Shown: positions 1-8,487, counted from the first letter of the stretch. The stretch is 64,000 bases of DNA from Methanobrevibacter sp. (GCA_022775905.1 JALFJX010000027.1:1-64000), one strand, 5' to 3'. Numbers and translations: made by a program. The notes: generated by a model from the letters alone, not told the origin.

Positions 1-371
1 TCTAAATAATCATAATAACCAAAATCTAAATCATAATCAGAAACAACATCTAAATCATCATCCAAATCATCATCAAAATCATCATCAAAATCATCATCAG
101 AATCAACATCTAAATCATCATCCAAATCAACATCATAATAAACATATAAATCATAATCAGAATCAACATCTAAATCATCATCAGAATCAACATCTAAATC
201 ATCATCAGAATCAACATCTAAATCATCATCAGAATCAACATCTAAATCATTATTGAAACCATCATCACATATCTGCGAATCTCCAACATCATCAGATGCA
301 AAGGCAACACTAGTACAGGATATAAGAAGTGTGAAAAGAAGGAATATTAATAAAATCCTTTTTATTCTCAT
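1..371 (-). CDS. Secreted aspartate-rich repeat protein, N-terminal part only
   Basis: Reads leftward from an ATG at 371, preceded by a good ribosome binding site (GAGGTGATAAT), and runs off the window edge. Residues 1 to about 26 form a signal peptide (MRIKR, then a hydrophobic stretch, ending near VAFA). The remainder is nearly all Asp with Ser, Val, Leu and Tyr: several exact copies of the 8-residue unit DSDDDLDV, encoded by a 24-bp DNA repeat at about 159-254, then diverged units such as DDDFDDDF. It should be an exported, extremely acidic surface or envelope segment, perhaps cation binding (inference). The family is not recognised and the C-terminus is outside the window. Repeat number may vary by slippage. 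Confidence 0.75.
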   Translation of the reverse strand, partial: MRIKRILLIFLLFTLLISCTSVAFASDDVGDSQICDDGFNNDLDVDSDDDLDVDSDDDLDVDSDDDLDVDSDYDLYVYYDVDLDDDLDVDSDDDFDDDFDDDLDDDLDVVSDYDLDFGYYDYL

Positions 372-517
372 ATTATCACCTCTTGTTATGTAATAACTGA
401 ATTACATTGTATGTATTTTTTACAAAAGTACTATAAGTAATTATGTTTAATTTATATATCTTAAAGATAAATGGATTTGATTAAATTTAAATAACATAGA
501 TTACATATTTTAGGTTA

Positions 518-1072
518 ATGTCATTTAGTTTTATTTCAATTTCATTAATTGCCGTTGCTCTTGCAATGGATGCATTTAGCGTATCTATGACAAAAGGTTT
601 TACTCAAAAGAACCTTACAAAGTCACAGATTTTATATTACGGATTATTTTTTGGTGGTTTCCAGGCATTAATGCCTATTTTAGGATACTTCTGCGGTAAT
701 GCAATTGCATCAATTGTTGAAACATTAGCATCAGTTATCGGTTTCATATTACTTTTAGGTATTGGACTTAATATGATTCGTGAAAGCTTAAGTTCTGATG
801 ATGACGAAATTACTGATGAATTTTCATTTAAAGAGGTAACTTTACTTGCAATTGCAACAAGTATAGATGCATTTGCAGTTGGAATCGCCATTGCACTTTT
901 AAAAGATCCAATTCTAATCTCATCTGCAATCATAGGTATTGTTGCATTCTTATTCAGTGTTGCAGGTATATTTATTGGTAAAAAAATAGGTCACTTTGTT
1001 GGAGACAAATTCCAAATACTTGGTGGTGTAATTCTTATCTTAATTGGTATTAAAATTCTTTTAGGATTTTAA
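518..1072 (+). CDS. mntP: Manganese efflux pump MntP family
   Basis: A 184-residue membrane protein of the size usual for MntP. It has six predicted membrane helices arranged as two similar halves, each with a conserved Asp-containing motif: MDAFSVSMTKG near residues 17-27 and SIDAFAVGIAIA near 117-128. MntP exports Mn(II) in bacteria, and the family (DUF204) is widespread in archaea. The ATG follows TAGGTTA, a weak ribosome binding site. The gene stands alone, divergent from the Asp-rich protein, with no obvious riboswitch in the 146 bp between them. Function is by family; metal specificity in this archaeon is not proven. Confidence 0.88.
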   Translation: MSFSFISISLIAVALAMDAFSVSMTKGFTQKNLTKSQILYYGLFFGGFQALMPILGYFCGNAIASIVETLASVIGFILLLGIGLNMIRESLSSDDDEITDEFSFKEVTLLAIATSIDAFAVGIAIALLKDPILISSAIIGIVAFLFSVAGIFIGKKIGHFVGDKFQILGGVILILIGIKILLGF

Positions 1073-1899
1073 ACCTACTTATTTTTTTAAATTACAATTA
1101 TAATTAACAAAATTCTAAAGATCATAGCAAATTATTTTCACAAAATTTATTAATTTTCTTAAAATAATGCAAAAGTATTGAATTTAGACAACTACATATA
1201 GATGGAACTACCATAGTTTGACACATTTTAATGTTTTAATTTCACAAGATAAAATTTCTGGAAATTAATTGAATAACATATTTTTATAAAATTTAATAAA
1301 TTTTATTAATTTTTGAAAGCATATACTTTTATATGAGTTAAAACAAATAGAATTATAACTATTGAGTTTAATTCATTTTTATTAACTCATATTATCATTA
1401 AAATCAAATATTTGTAGGTTTTATTTAAAAATAACTCCATAGAAGCGTTATTTTTACTACAAATCTTGTTAGTGTAATATTAAATATGTCGGAAATGTAT
1501 TTCCGTATAAAATACTAAAATATGTATTAATATATAATTATGTAAATATGCTATAGTAACCACTAATACAAATAATTATACTAATACTCATAATTGTAAT
1601 ATTACATATAATACATATTTTATAATAATACAACTAATCATATAATGCATTAATATGTAATTGATGATTATATGAAAAATACATATAATATATATTTTAT
1701 AAAAGATGATTTATACATAAACTATATATTATACAATTAATACATATTTTATACATGAGAAAATGCTAAAAATCAACAGTTTCATATATATCAAGTTATT
1801 GAAATATAGTAGTCTCTTCAATTTTTACTATTTTTTATTAAATTTCATTAAAAATTATTAAATTTAAAGCAAAAAAATCGAATTTTAAATTTTAAAAAG
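1073..1899. other. AT-rich gene-free stretch
   Basis: No reading frame here looks coding. The DNA is very AT-rich with many short near-palindromes built from TATATAAT-like words, for example GGAAAT and ATTTCC around 1492-1504. It separates mntP from the insertion sequence and may hold decayed mobile DNA. The only organised element seen is the hairpin at 1410-1464. Confidence 0.5.
1410..1464. other. Two-stem hairpin in non-coding DNA
   Basis: ATTTGTAG (1410-1417) pairs with CTACAAAT (1457-1464), and inside it AAAAATAAC (1427-1435) pairs with GTTATTTTT (1447-1455) around an 11-nt loop. The left arm carries an unpaired 9-nt bulge. This could be a structured RNA, a terminator-like element or a mobile element end. 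No family was recognised. Confidence 0.45.
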
Positions 1900-3622
1900 A
1901 GGATGTGACACGAAGTCACAATTTTTTCTAATTTTAATTGTTTTATTTTTCTTTAATTTTATATACTATGAAGTACAATCTTTTATTATAGATATTAATA
2001 TTTATGGTTGTTTTATTCATGGTTTTAAAAGATGATAATATAAATCAGACAATGTTGGTCCCTATGGACTTGCGAAATTTGATTCCTGAAGATCATCCTT
2101 GCTATTTTATTAAAAATGTGGTTGATTTAATTGATTGTTCGAAAGCAAACCAGGAATTTCGTGGAAAGCCTGGTGAATTTGCTTATCCACGAGAATTATT
2201 GCTCAGACTCATTTTAATGAGTGTATTTGATGGTGGATTGTCTTCAAGAGAAATAGAAAGAAAAACAAGAACAGACATTGCATATATGTATCTTGCAGCA
2301 ATGGAAAAACCATCATACAGGACAATAGCACGATTTAAAGTCGATTATACTGATTTAATCGACGAAGCATTCAAAACAACCATTAAAATTGCAAAAGAAA
2401 ATGATTTAATCAAAATCCATCATGTGAGCTTAGATGGAACAAAAATCAAAGCAAAAACATCCATCAATAAATTAACCGATGAAAACCAAATCAAAATCAT
2501 GAAAAAACACCTCAAAAAAAGTATTGAACTTGATCAAAAAGAAGATGAAGAACTTGGAGATGAATCTGGAAATTCAGTCCCAGAATCATTAACAGACAAA
2601 GAAAAATTCAAAGAAACAGTAAAAGAAATCCAAAAATCTTCTAAAAACAATAGAAATAAAGATAAATTACGTTCTTCAAGTTTAAATCTTTTAAAACAAG
2701 CAGAAAAAAATCCAAAAAAAGTTTTAAAAAAACTCGATAAACTCGAAGAAAAAGTAAAAGAATCACCAAAAGACGTAATTAGCATCAACGACCCTGATGC
2801 TCGTTTGATGAAGAATAAAAAAGGCAAATGGGAATGGGATTACAATGCACAAATCATTGTGGACGAATATAAAGGAATAATACTTTCATCATACATTACA
2901 CAAAATCCAACAGACCATTTCGAACTAATTCCATCAATAGAACAATTAGAATCAAATTTAATCGAAATCTACGATGAATTACCATCAAATTTCCAATTCA
3001 GCGCTGATAATGGATATTCCACAGATGAAAACACAACATATCTTGAAGAAAAAGGTTTAGATGGATATATATCCACTAGAAAACTCTCAAGAAAAGAAAA
3101 AAAGTACAATTTATGGGAAAAACCATTCAAAAAAGATAATTTCACTTACGATGCAGAAATTGAAACATATATCTGTCCTTTAGGAGAAATTTTATATCGA
3201 AGAAGAACTTACGAATATAAAAACAAACAAAGAATAACTTATTGGACAAATGAATGTAAAAATTGTGTTATGAAAGAAATATGCTGCGATAAAAAGAATT
3301 ACAGAACAATTCAAGACTATGGAAACCCTTCCAAAATCAGAATGCAACGTAAAATGGAAACAGACTGGGCACAAAAAATCTACAAAAAACGATCAAAAAC
3401 AGCAGAACTACCATTTGCACACATAAAACAAAACATGAAACTCCACGAATTCACAACAACAGGAATAAAAAACACAAACACTGAATTCAAACTATATACA
3501 ATCGGACACAACCTAAAAAGAATATACAACGAAATAAACACAAAAAACAATTAAAATAAGAAAAAATTATCAAAAAATTAAAAAAAACAAAAATTCAACT
3601 AAAAATTTTGCGTCACATCCTC
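1900..3622 (+). mobile_element. IS1182-like insertion sequence
   Basis: A single transposase gene lies between an 11-bp perfect terminal inverted repeat: GAGGATGTGAC at 1900-1910 and GTCACATCCTC at 3612-3622. The flanks are A/T runs, so a target-site duplication cannot be called. The left end also carries a small internal palindrome, GTGAC-acga-GTCAC, at 1906-1919. The transposase is intact, so the element may be active. It sits directly beside the tyrosine recombinase and the cas1-cas2 array, so the locus has attracted or carries mobile DNA. Confidence 0.85.
2004..3554 (+). CDS. IS1182-family DDE transposase
   Basis: A 516-residue transposase with the layout of the IS1182 group: an N-terminal domain (MLVPMDLRNLIPEDHPCYF near residues 14-32, then a helix-turn-helix-like segment with SSREIERKTR), a catalytic domain with HVSLDGTKIKA and QFSADNGYSTDE supplying two acidic residues, a charged Lys/Glu-rich insertion at about 165-255, and a Cys-bearing segment (YWTNECKNCVMKEICC). 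It cuts and rejoins the inverted repeats that flank it. The start could also be the ATG at 2019, which gives the more typical N-terminus. No frameshift is seen. Confidence 0.88.
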   Translation: MVVLFMVLKDDNINQTMLVPMDLRNLIPEDHPCYFIKNVVDLIDCSKANQEFRGKPGEFAYPRELLLRLILMSVFDGGLSSREIERKTRTDIAYMYLAAMEKPSYRTIARFKVDYTDLIDEAFKTTIKIAKENDLIKIHHVSLDGTKIKAKTSINKLTDENQIKIMKKHLKKSIELDQKEDEELGDESGNSVPESLTDKEKFKETVKEIQKSSKNNRNKDKLRSSSLNLLKQAEKNPKKVLKKLDKLEEKVKESPKDVISINDPDARLMKNKKGKWEWDYNAQIIVDEYKGIILSSYITQNPTDHFELIPSIEQLESNLIEIYDELPSNFQFSADNGYSTDENTTYLEEKGLDGYISTRKLSRKEKKYNLWEKPFKKDNFTYDAEIETYICPLGEILYRRRTYEYKNKQRITYWTNECKNCVMKEICCDKKNYRTIQDYGNPSKIRMQRKMETDWAQKIYKKRSKTAELPFAHIKQNMKLHEFTTTGIKNTNTEFKLYTIGHNLKRIYNEINTKNN

Positions 3623-3649
3623 AAAAAATAAAAAAAAGAGAAAAGTCAA

Positions 3650-4732
3650 TTAATTATTAAATCTCATGGAATTGACTTTTAATTTTTGTTTCATTTGTTC
3701 ACGATCAATATGAATATATTTATCAGTAGTCTGGGAATTGGAGTGTCCTGCAATTGATTGAACTTCAGCAACCGTCAGAATCTCCGCATAATGAGACAAT
3801 GCAGTGTGTCTTAGAATGTGAACACTGACATTTTTCCCATAATTTACAGGACAATCAATTCCTTCACTCTCAATTCTTTCATCACATTCACGTGCATGTT
3901 TTTTAATGATATCCTGAACTCCACGTTTACCAATACGATTACCTTTAATATTAGTGAACAGTTCTTCACGTGTTGCTTCTTCAGCAGCTTTATTTCTCTG
4001 AATCACCGGACGATAAACGTTATGAGTATTCTTTCTAAGTTTTGTGATACGATTCATCATCATATCATTCAAACTAACGAGTGTATCATAGGTAATAAAA
4101 GTAGTACGGTCTTTTAATTCCCCTTTTGTAGTTTCTGCCCTTAAATAGACATCAATAAACTCATTAGTATCCTCTGGCAAGATATAAAATCCATTATCAT
4201 CTATTGGAACTTGAATATCATCCTTGTTTAAAAGCACAAGTTCCTTTAGCCTCATTCCAGAATCAATAAAAGTCCTGCAAATTGCATAATCTCTTACATT
4301 ACCACTCTGTTTGATTGTATCAAGGAAAAAATTAGATTGTTGCCATGTTAAAGAAATTTTTTCAATTCTTTTTTTGGCAGTTTCAGGATCTTCTGCTTTA
4401 ACTTCAATGATATCCTTCATTTTGATTGGATCATGCTGGATTTCTTCCTGAACATCTTCTGAATTAATGAATTCTAAAATGTTCATCATATATGTTTTAA
4501 CAGTAGTCCTTTTGTTCCCACGTTGTTTTAAACAATACCTACGATAATGTCTTAACTGTTTTTTAACATTACGATCATTTAATTCATCAATTCCTTCATT
4601 TTCAAGATATTCAATGAATTTGGATATATTAAATGTTTGTTTCTTGATAGTTTCTTCCGTTAAGTTTTTTACCTCTTGCTTTTCTTCTAAGTATTCATCT
4701 AGGTAGTCTGTTAGCTCATCAACCTCAATCAT
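3650..4732 (-). CDS. Tyrosine recombinase / integrase (XerD-like)
   Basis: A 360-residue site-specific recombinase. An N-terminal SAM-like core-binding domain (about residues 5-100) precedes a catalytic domain carrying the full tetrad: R161 in SGMRLKEL, H305 and R308 in HILRH, H330 in GHSNS, and nucleophile Y339 in DKYIH. The start is supported by AGGAGG 11 nt upstream. It is divergent from cas2 with 295 bp between them, so it flanks the CRISPR-like array. It may be the integrase of the island, or the enzyme that acts on the 37-bp repeats (inference). Full length and apparently functional. Confidence 0.88.
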   Translation of the reverse strand: MIEVDELTDYLDEYLEEKQEVKNLTEETIKKQTFNISKFIEYLENEGIDELNDRNVKKQLRHYRRYCLKQRGNKRTTVKTYMMNILEFINSEDVQEEIQHDPIKMKDIIEVKAEDPETAKKRIEKISLTWQQSNFFLDTIKQSGNVRDYAICRTFIDSGMRLKELVLLNKDDIQVPIDDNGFYILPEDTNEFIDVYLRAETTKGELKDRTTFITYDTLVSLNDMMMNRITKLRKNTHNVYRPVIQRNKAAEEATREELFTNIKGNRIGKRGVQDIIKKHARECDERIESEGIDCPVNYGKNVSVHILRHTALSHYAEILTVAEVQSIAGHSNSQTTDKYIHIDREQMKQKLKVNSMRFNN

Positions 4733-4743
4733 AAGCTGTTTTT

Positions 4744-4800
4744 CCTCCTAAAATTTTATACCTAACCCTTGCTATACTATTTATTTTTTGAGTATATAAA
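4744..4800 (-). promoter_or_regulatory. Putative promoter and ribosome binding site of the recombinase
   Basis: On the minus strand a TTTATATA box (about 4793-4800) lies some 60 bp upstream of the start codon, at a plausible distance for an archaeal TATA element, and AGGAGG (complement of 4744-4749) lies just before the ATG. The box is nearly symmetric (GAGTATATAAAG), so it might also serve the plus strand. Confidence 0.4.
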
Positions 4801-5027
4801 GACTTCGTATCTTTTCTTTATTACTGTATATTATTACATAAAATATACGTTCTCTTTATATATAAAAATCAACAAATTTGGAAGTTTTCAGATAAGTGTT
4901 GAAAGTGAAGTAATTCCCCTACATCAATCTGTTGAAAAACAGCAATTTCTCCAGATTTTAGATTTGTAATAGAAATCTTAAAAAAAGTAATAAAAAAATT
5001 TTACTTTGAAATGATAAATTTTAACTC
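4801..5027. promoter_or_regulatory. Upstream region of cas2
   Basis: No gene is seen here. It contains a short hairpin, CTGTTGAAAAACAG, near 4929-4942 and AT-rich DNA up to the cas2 ATG. There is no clear ribosome binding site before cas2, so the message may be leaderless or weakly translated. No copy of the 37-bp repeat lies on this side of cas1-cas2. Confidence 0.35.
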
Positions 5028-5303
5028 ATGTATGTGATAGTAAGTCTTGATGTAAAATTCAAAACAAATTTGGAAAAAATTGAAAGAATCATCGAATACT
5101 ATGGTCTTCGAAAAATTCAAAACACATTATATGTAGGGGAGCTGGACAACAATGAAAGAAATTCACTGAAAGAAAGTATTGATAATGTCATAAAAGAATA
5201 TGATAGTGTTTTGATACTTCCAGTATGTCAAAACTGCTATTTGAAAAAGGAAAGCTGTGGTCGAGAGATTAAATTTGATAATGAACTATTTAGGGTGTAC
5301 TGA
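5028..5303 (+). CDS. cas2: CRISPR-associated protein Cas2
   Basis: A 91-residue protein with the Cas2 ferredoxin-like fold signature at its start (MYVIVSLDVK, with the conserved acidic D8 after the first strand) and a QNTLYVGEL strand near residues 30-40. In adaptation complexes a Cas2 dimer bridges two Cas1 dimers and sets insert geometry. Its stop codon overlaps the cas1 start by one base (TGATG), so the two are co-translated. It lacks the usual downstream interference genes. The C-terminal part has Cys residues (CQNCYLKKESC) that could bind a metal, which is not standard for Cas2 and deserves attention in a system with very long inserts. Confidence 0.88.
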   Translation: MYVIVSLDVKFKTNLEKIERIIEYYGLRKIQNTLYVGELDNNERNSLKESIDNVIKEYDSVLILPVCQNCYLKKESCGREIKFDNELFRVY

Positions 5304-6298
5304 TGAAACTAATAATCGATGGATATAATAAATCAATACATAAAAAGGATAACCCGCTTGCCATACATGAAAACTCTGAAATTATAGATTCAATTAAGGC
5401 AAGTGAAGTTAATGACATAACAATTGTTGGAAAAGGATACGTGACTTTTGATGCATTGAATTTAATAGCACAAAATAACATTAAACTGATAGCAATCAAT
5501 CCAAGAGGACAATTAACCTACACATTGGAATCACCTGACTGGAGGAATGTAACATTAAGAAAACAACAATATCAACTGAGTGAAAATAAATTAGGTCTTG
5601 AAATTTCAAAAGAACTAATCAAATGTAAAATGAAAAATCAAAAAGCAACATTAACAACATTAAACAAAAACAAACAGCTAAAAAGAGTATTTAATTACAG
5701 ATCAAAAATTGATGAAATAATAAAACAGATTGATGAATTAAGTTTAAATGGAGATAATGAAAAACAGAGAATAAAAATCATGGGATTAGAAGGAAAAGCC
5801 TCAAATGAATATTGGATGGGTGTAAAATACTTCATTCCAAAAGAAATTGAATTTAGAAATAGGACTAAACAGCCGACAGATTTATTGAATTCAATGCTGA
5901 ATTATGGATATGCTATTCTTGCAAGTGAAATTACAAAAAGCATTTTAGTTAATGGTTTAGATCCATACTGTGGTTTCCTACACTTTGATATGGATAGAAG
6001 AACCAGCTTAACATTTGATCTAATTGAACCATTCAGGCAGCAAATAGTAGATAAGACCGTTATAAGTTTAATCAATAGAAAACAAATCACTAATGATGAT
6101 TTAGATAAAAGAAACAATACAATAAAACTAGAAGCTAGAAAACTAATCGTAAGTAAAATTCTTGGAAAAATATTCTCAACAATAACATATAACGATGAAA
6201 CTGTCAGTTATGCAGATTTAATTAGAAAACAAAGCAAGAATTTAGTTGATACATTATTGAATGGTACTGAATTTAATGGATTTTATTTAAGATGGTGA
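5303..6298 (+). CDS. cas1: CRISPR-associated integrase Cas1
   Basis: A 331-residue Cas1 of usual length with both domains: an N-terminal beta-sandwich (about residues 1-85) and a helical catalytic domain. The metal-binding catalytic residues are in place: E163 in IMGLEGKAS, H227 in CGFLHFD and E242 in FDLIEPFR. It closely resembles Cas1 of type I-B/III systems. Cas1 inserts DNA at the leader-repeat junction and duplicates the repeat. It is followed after 196 bp by the first 37-bp repeat, exactly where an array should start. No cas3, cas4, cas6 or effector gene accompanies it, so this is an adaptation-only locus. Confidence 0.93.
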   Translation: MKLIIDGYNKSIHKKDNPLAIHENSEIIDSIKASEVNDITIVGKGYVTFDALNLIAQNNIKLIAINPRGQLTYTLESPDWRNVTLRKQQYQLSENKLGLEISKELIKCKMKNQKATLTTLNKNKQLKRVFNYRSKIDEIIKQIDELSLNGDNEKQRIKIMGLEGKASNEYWMGVKYFIPKEIEFRNRTKQPTDLLNSMLNYGYAILASEITKSILVNGLDPYCGFLHFDMDRRTSLTFDLIEPFRQQIVDKTVISLINRKQITNDDLDKRNNTIKLEARKLIVSKILGKIFSTITYNDETVSYADLIRKQSKNLVDTLLNGTEFNGFYLRW

Positions 6299-6494
6299 GG
6301 AAATATAGATATTTTTTAGTTAAAAAATTAATGTCCTCAAAATTTATGAAAAAAATTCTATAAAATTAGTTAAAATCATATAATTTTGAGGAAACCTACC
6401 CAATAAAAAGAGTATAAAAAGGATGTCCTCAGAAAGTTTTTAAAAGAAGAAAAAATAGATATTAAACTAAGTAAAATAAAGAAAAATAGGCAGT
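6299..6494 (+). promoter_or_regulatory. Leader-like region between cas1 and the first repeat
   Basis: 196 bp of non-coding AT-rich DNA. It holds an 11-bp perfect inverted repeat, TCCTCAAAATT (6334-6344) and AATTTTGAGGA (6382-6392), and a direct repeat ATGTCCTCA at 6331-6339 and 6423-6431. A TATA-like box, GTATAAAAAG (about 6412-6421), could start transcription into the repeats near 6445. Position beside cas1 and immediately before the first repeat matches a CRISPR leader. The function of the repeated words, for example as Cas1 docking sites, is inference. Confidence 0.6.
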
Positions 6495-6531
6495 GTATTT
6501 ACTGAATGTTTTCTACTGAATTATTCAAAAC
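6495..6531 (+). repeat. 37-bp array repeat R1
   Basis: Exact consensus copy next to the leader-like region. It contains TACTGAAT twice, 14 bp apart, and the near-palindrome TGAATTATTCA. Upstream flank ends in GGCAGT; the downstream flank begins AATAATCC. Confidence 0.95.
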
Positions 6532-6833
6532 AATAATCCATACTGATTTTAACAATTGTTCTGAGAATTGGTTTTGTTAAATCCAATTCATCCAAGTCAG
6601 TATTCCCATTCACAGTAAACGAACTTTTAATAATTTGATTTTGCTTAAACCAACTAACATACCTGTTCTCTTTAGGATATGGGCATTGATTTTTAGCAGT
6701 TCGACCATTAACAACATTAATTGTTTGACATTCACTTTGTAAGAATAAACAATCACCATTAGTGTAATTACCACATGTAGTATTATGGTCTGCTAATGCT
6801 TGGAACAATCTTAATTCAACCTGGTCGATTAAT
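6521..6833 (-). pseudogene. Internal gene fragment filling insert 1
   Basis: The 302-bp insert is open on the minus strand from one repeat to the other. The frame enters from R2 with no start codon, the only candidate being an internal TTG at 6808, and stops at a TAA inside R1. The roughly 100 codons encode a Cys-containing segment (CGNYTNGDC, QSECQTINV, NQCPYPKENRY) that I do not recognise. Both ends are cut by repeats, so this looks like a captured internal piece of a larger gene and is unlikely to be expressed as a protein. It is the insert closest to the leader. Confidence 0.6.
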
Positions 6834-6870
6834 GTATTTACTGAATGTTTTCTACTGAATTATTCAAAAC
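6834..6870 (+). repeat. 37-bp array repeat R2
   Basis: Exact consensus copy separating insert 1 (302 bp) from insert 2 (1617 bp). Coding frames are interrupted on both sides of it. Confidence 0.95.
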
Positions 6871-7414
6871 TAAAGATTCACCAGTATTCGGCAGTAAAAG
6901 ATATTACTTCACTAAAGCTGTTAATCAAAGGCCTATGACTACAATGTTCGCAAAAAAGAACAAATCATTAAGAGAACATCACATTAACATGATTAAAGAT
7001 AAGATAAGCAAAGGCGAATTATCTCCTGAAGATTATGACAAGGAAGTCTCTAAAATTCCACGATTCCATGCTCATGGATTACGAAAATTCTTTGAAACAA
7101 TGGTTTCAAGGAACTGCGGAAACCTACGTATATGTGCAGTAATGGAAGGCCACACCGCACCTTTATCTACTGACAGCCATTATATTAAGATTGATGTTGA
7201 AGATGTTAAGGAAGCATATCTAGCTGCACTCCCTGACCTTTCACTTGAAAATACTGAAACCAAAGTATACACATCAGAAGTCAGAAGAGAAATGGAAGCC
7301 AAGATTAATGATTTGGAAAAAGAGAATGTTGAATTAAAGCAGGAATTATGGGATGAGATTAATAATTTGAAAGCTAGACAGCAAGTATGGGAAGAGTTAA
7401 AAAAAGAGAAGTGA
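6871..7414 (+). pseudogene. C-terminal fragment of a tyrosine recombinase
   Basis: The catalytic half of an integrase that begins at the edge of R2. The box H-G-L-R (in RFHAHGLRKFF), the later His in EGHTAP and the nucleophile Tyr in SHYIKI are present, but the N-terminal domain and the first catalytic Arg are missing, so it cannot be an active enzyme alone. A Glu/Lys-rich coiled coil fills the last 40 residues. The frame continues back into the repeat, where an ATG at 6845 gives MFSTELFKT from repeat codons, without a ribosome binding site. It differs from the intact recombinase at 3650 and probably came from another mobile element. Confidence 0.75.
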
Positions 7415-7418
7415 AACT

Positions 7419-7898
7419 ATGCCGTTATATTGCTATATTATTGAAACTGGATACTATGAGGACAGAGAAGCAAATATTTTAGGACATACAAAAAAATACA
7501 CTCATGAAGAATTTGACAACCTATGTATCGAAATCACAGAAAAATACGGAGATGTAGAAGAAATAGAGTACACAGTACAGGCTACATTAGAACATGTGGA
7601 GGAAATAAGATATAAAATTGATGCATATGAACTAATCAAGCATTTAGTTAATGAATATGGTTTTGTGGAATTAGAAATTCCTGTTAATGATGGAGTTAAT
7701 AGTAGAGAAATTCAACGGGCACCAGTGCCTACTGAAAATTTAGTTAAAGTTGAATTTAAACCACATCAGAAATGTCCATTTACTCCACAACTTGAAAATG
7801 AAATAACATGCACACATCCTGAAGCGGATTTTGATGGAGTGCTTCCAGTTAAGCATATAAATGCGAGATGTAATCTTAAATTTATAAAAAAAGATTGA
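7419..7898 (+). CDS. Hypothetical protein, 159 residues
   Basis: Complete frame four bases after the integrase fragment; AGAGAAGTGA may act as its ribosome binding site, so the two were probably one operon in the source genome. The protein is soluble and acidic, with YIIETGYYEDREANILGH near the start and paired Cys/His residues late in the chain (HQKCPFTP, ITCTHPEA, INARCNLKF) that could bind a metal. It may be a mobile-element accessory protein judging by its neighbour. No family was recognised. Confidence 0.6.
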   Translation: MPLYCYIIETGYYEDREANILGHTKKYTHEEFDNLCIEITEKYGDVEEIEYTVQATLEHVEEIRYKIDAYELIKHLVNEYGFVELEIPVNDGVNSREIQRAPVPTENLVKVEFKPHQKCPFTPQLENEITCTHPEADFDGVLPVKHINARCNLKFIKKD

Positions 7899-7916
7899 TG
7901 TACATTATGTACATCA

Positions 7917-8345
7917 TTAAACAGGTACTGGTTCCAGATTATTCAGTTCATTAAACTTATCCAAATCTTCTTTTAATAAAGTTTTATCAGCATTAGATAA
8001 TTCACTATCTTTGGATACTGAAACAAGATAATCCACATTATCAATACTTACTTTTTCCTGAAGCCCATACATTTGCATTGCATCATCAATAAAGTAATAA
8101 GTATTATTGCCAATATCTGAAACAATATACATTTCTTCAGCATTACTTTCAAAAACTCCAGGATTATCTTCTAATTTACCAACATATAATTCTGTATGAC
8201 CATCATTTAACATTGCCATACCTCCTTCAAGGTCACTGTAACCGAAAGGCACTTTCATATCATCAACATTAACTGCAGCGGTTGCGGAACCTAGAAGTAA
8301 AAATAGTATTGAAATTCCAGTTAATATTTTTATTATTGTTTTCAT
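7917..8345 (-). CDS. Small secreted protein of a lineage-specific family
   Basis: The best start is the ATG at 8345, with GGTGG six to eight bases upstream; a longer frame reaches 8378. A signal peptide (MKTIIKILTGISILFLLLG, ending near ATA) leads into about 115 exported residues that begin VNVDDMKVPFGY and end KFNELNNLEPVPV. The same pattern (DIKLPNDF at the start, INELNNLAPIKP at the end) is found in the broken gene at 21384-21816, so this cargo gene has a chromosomal relative. The gene keeps its own upstream region (8346-8487) before R3. Function unknown; probably envelope associated. Confidence 0.7.
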   Translation of the reverse strand: MKTIIKILTGISILFLLLGSATAAVNVDDMKVPFGYSDLEGGMAMLNDGHTELYVGKLEDNPGVFESNAEEMYIVSDIGNNTYYFIDDAMQMYGLQEKVSIDNVDYLVSVSKDSELSNADKTLLKEDLDKFNELNNLEPVPV

Positions 8346-8487
8346 ATTTTCCACCATAATTTTTTTTATGATCATCAAAACCGATTTTTGTGGGTTTTGA
8401 TATTATGATGTGTGTAAGTTTGGTTTTATACATTTTACTATTTTTTTATGTTTTGAGTTAAACACTGAAAATTAAAATACCGATGTT

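Noticed and set aside
1-260. A tandem repeat that might be a CRISPR or satellite
   Set aside because: The 24-bp period is in frame with a secreted protein and encodes DSDDDLDV units.
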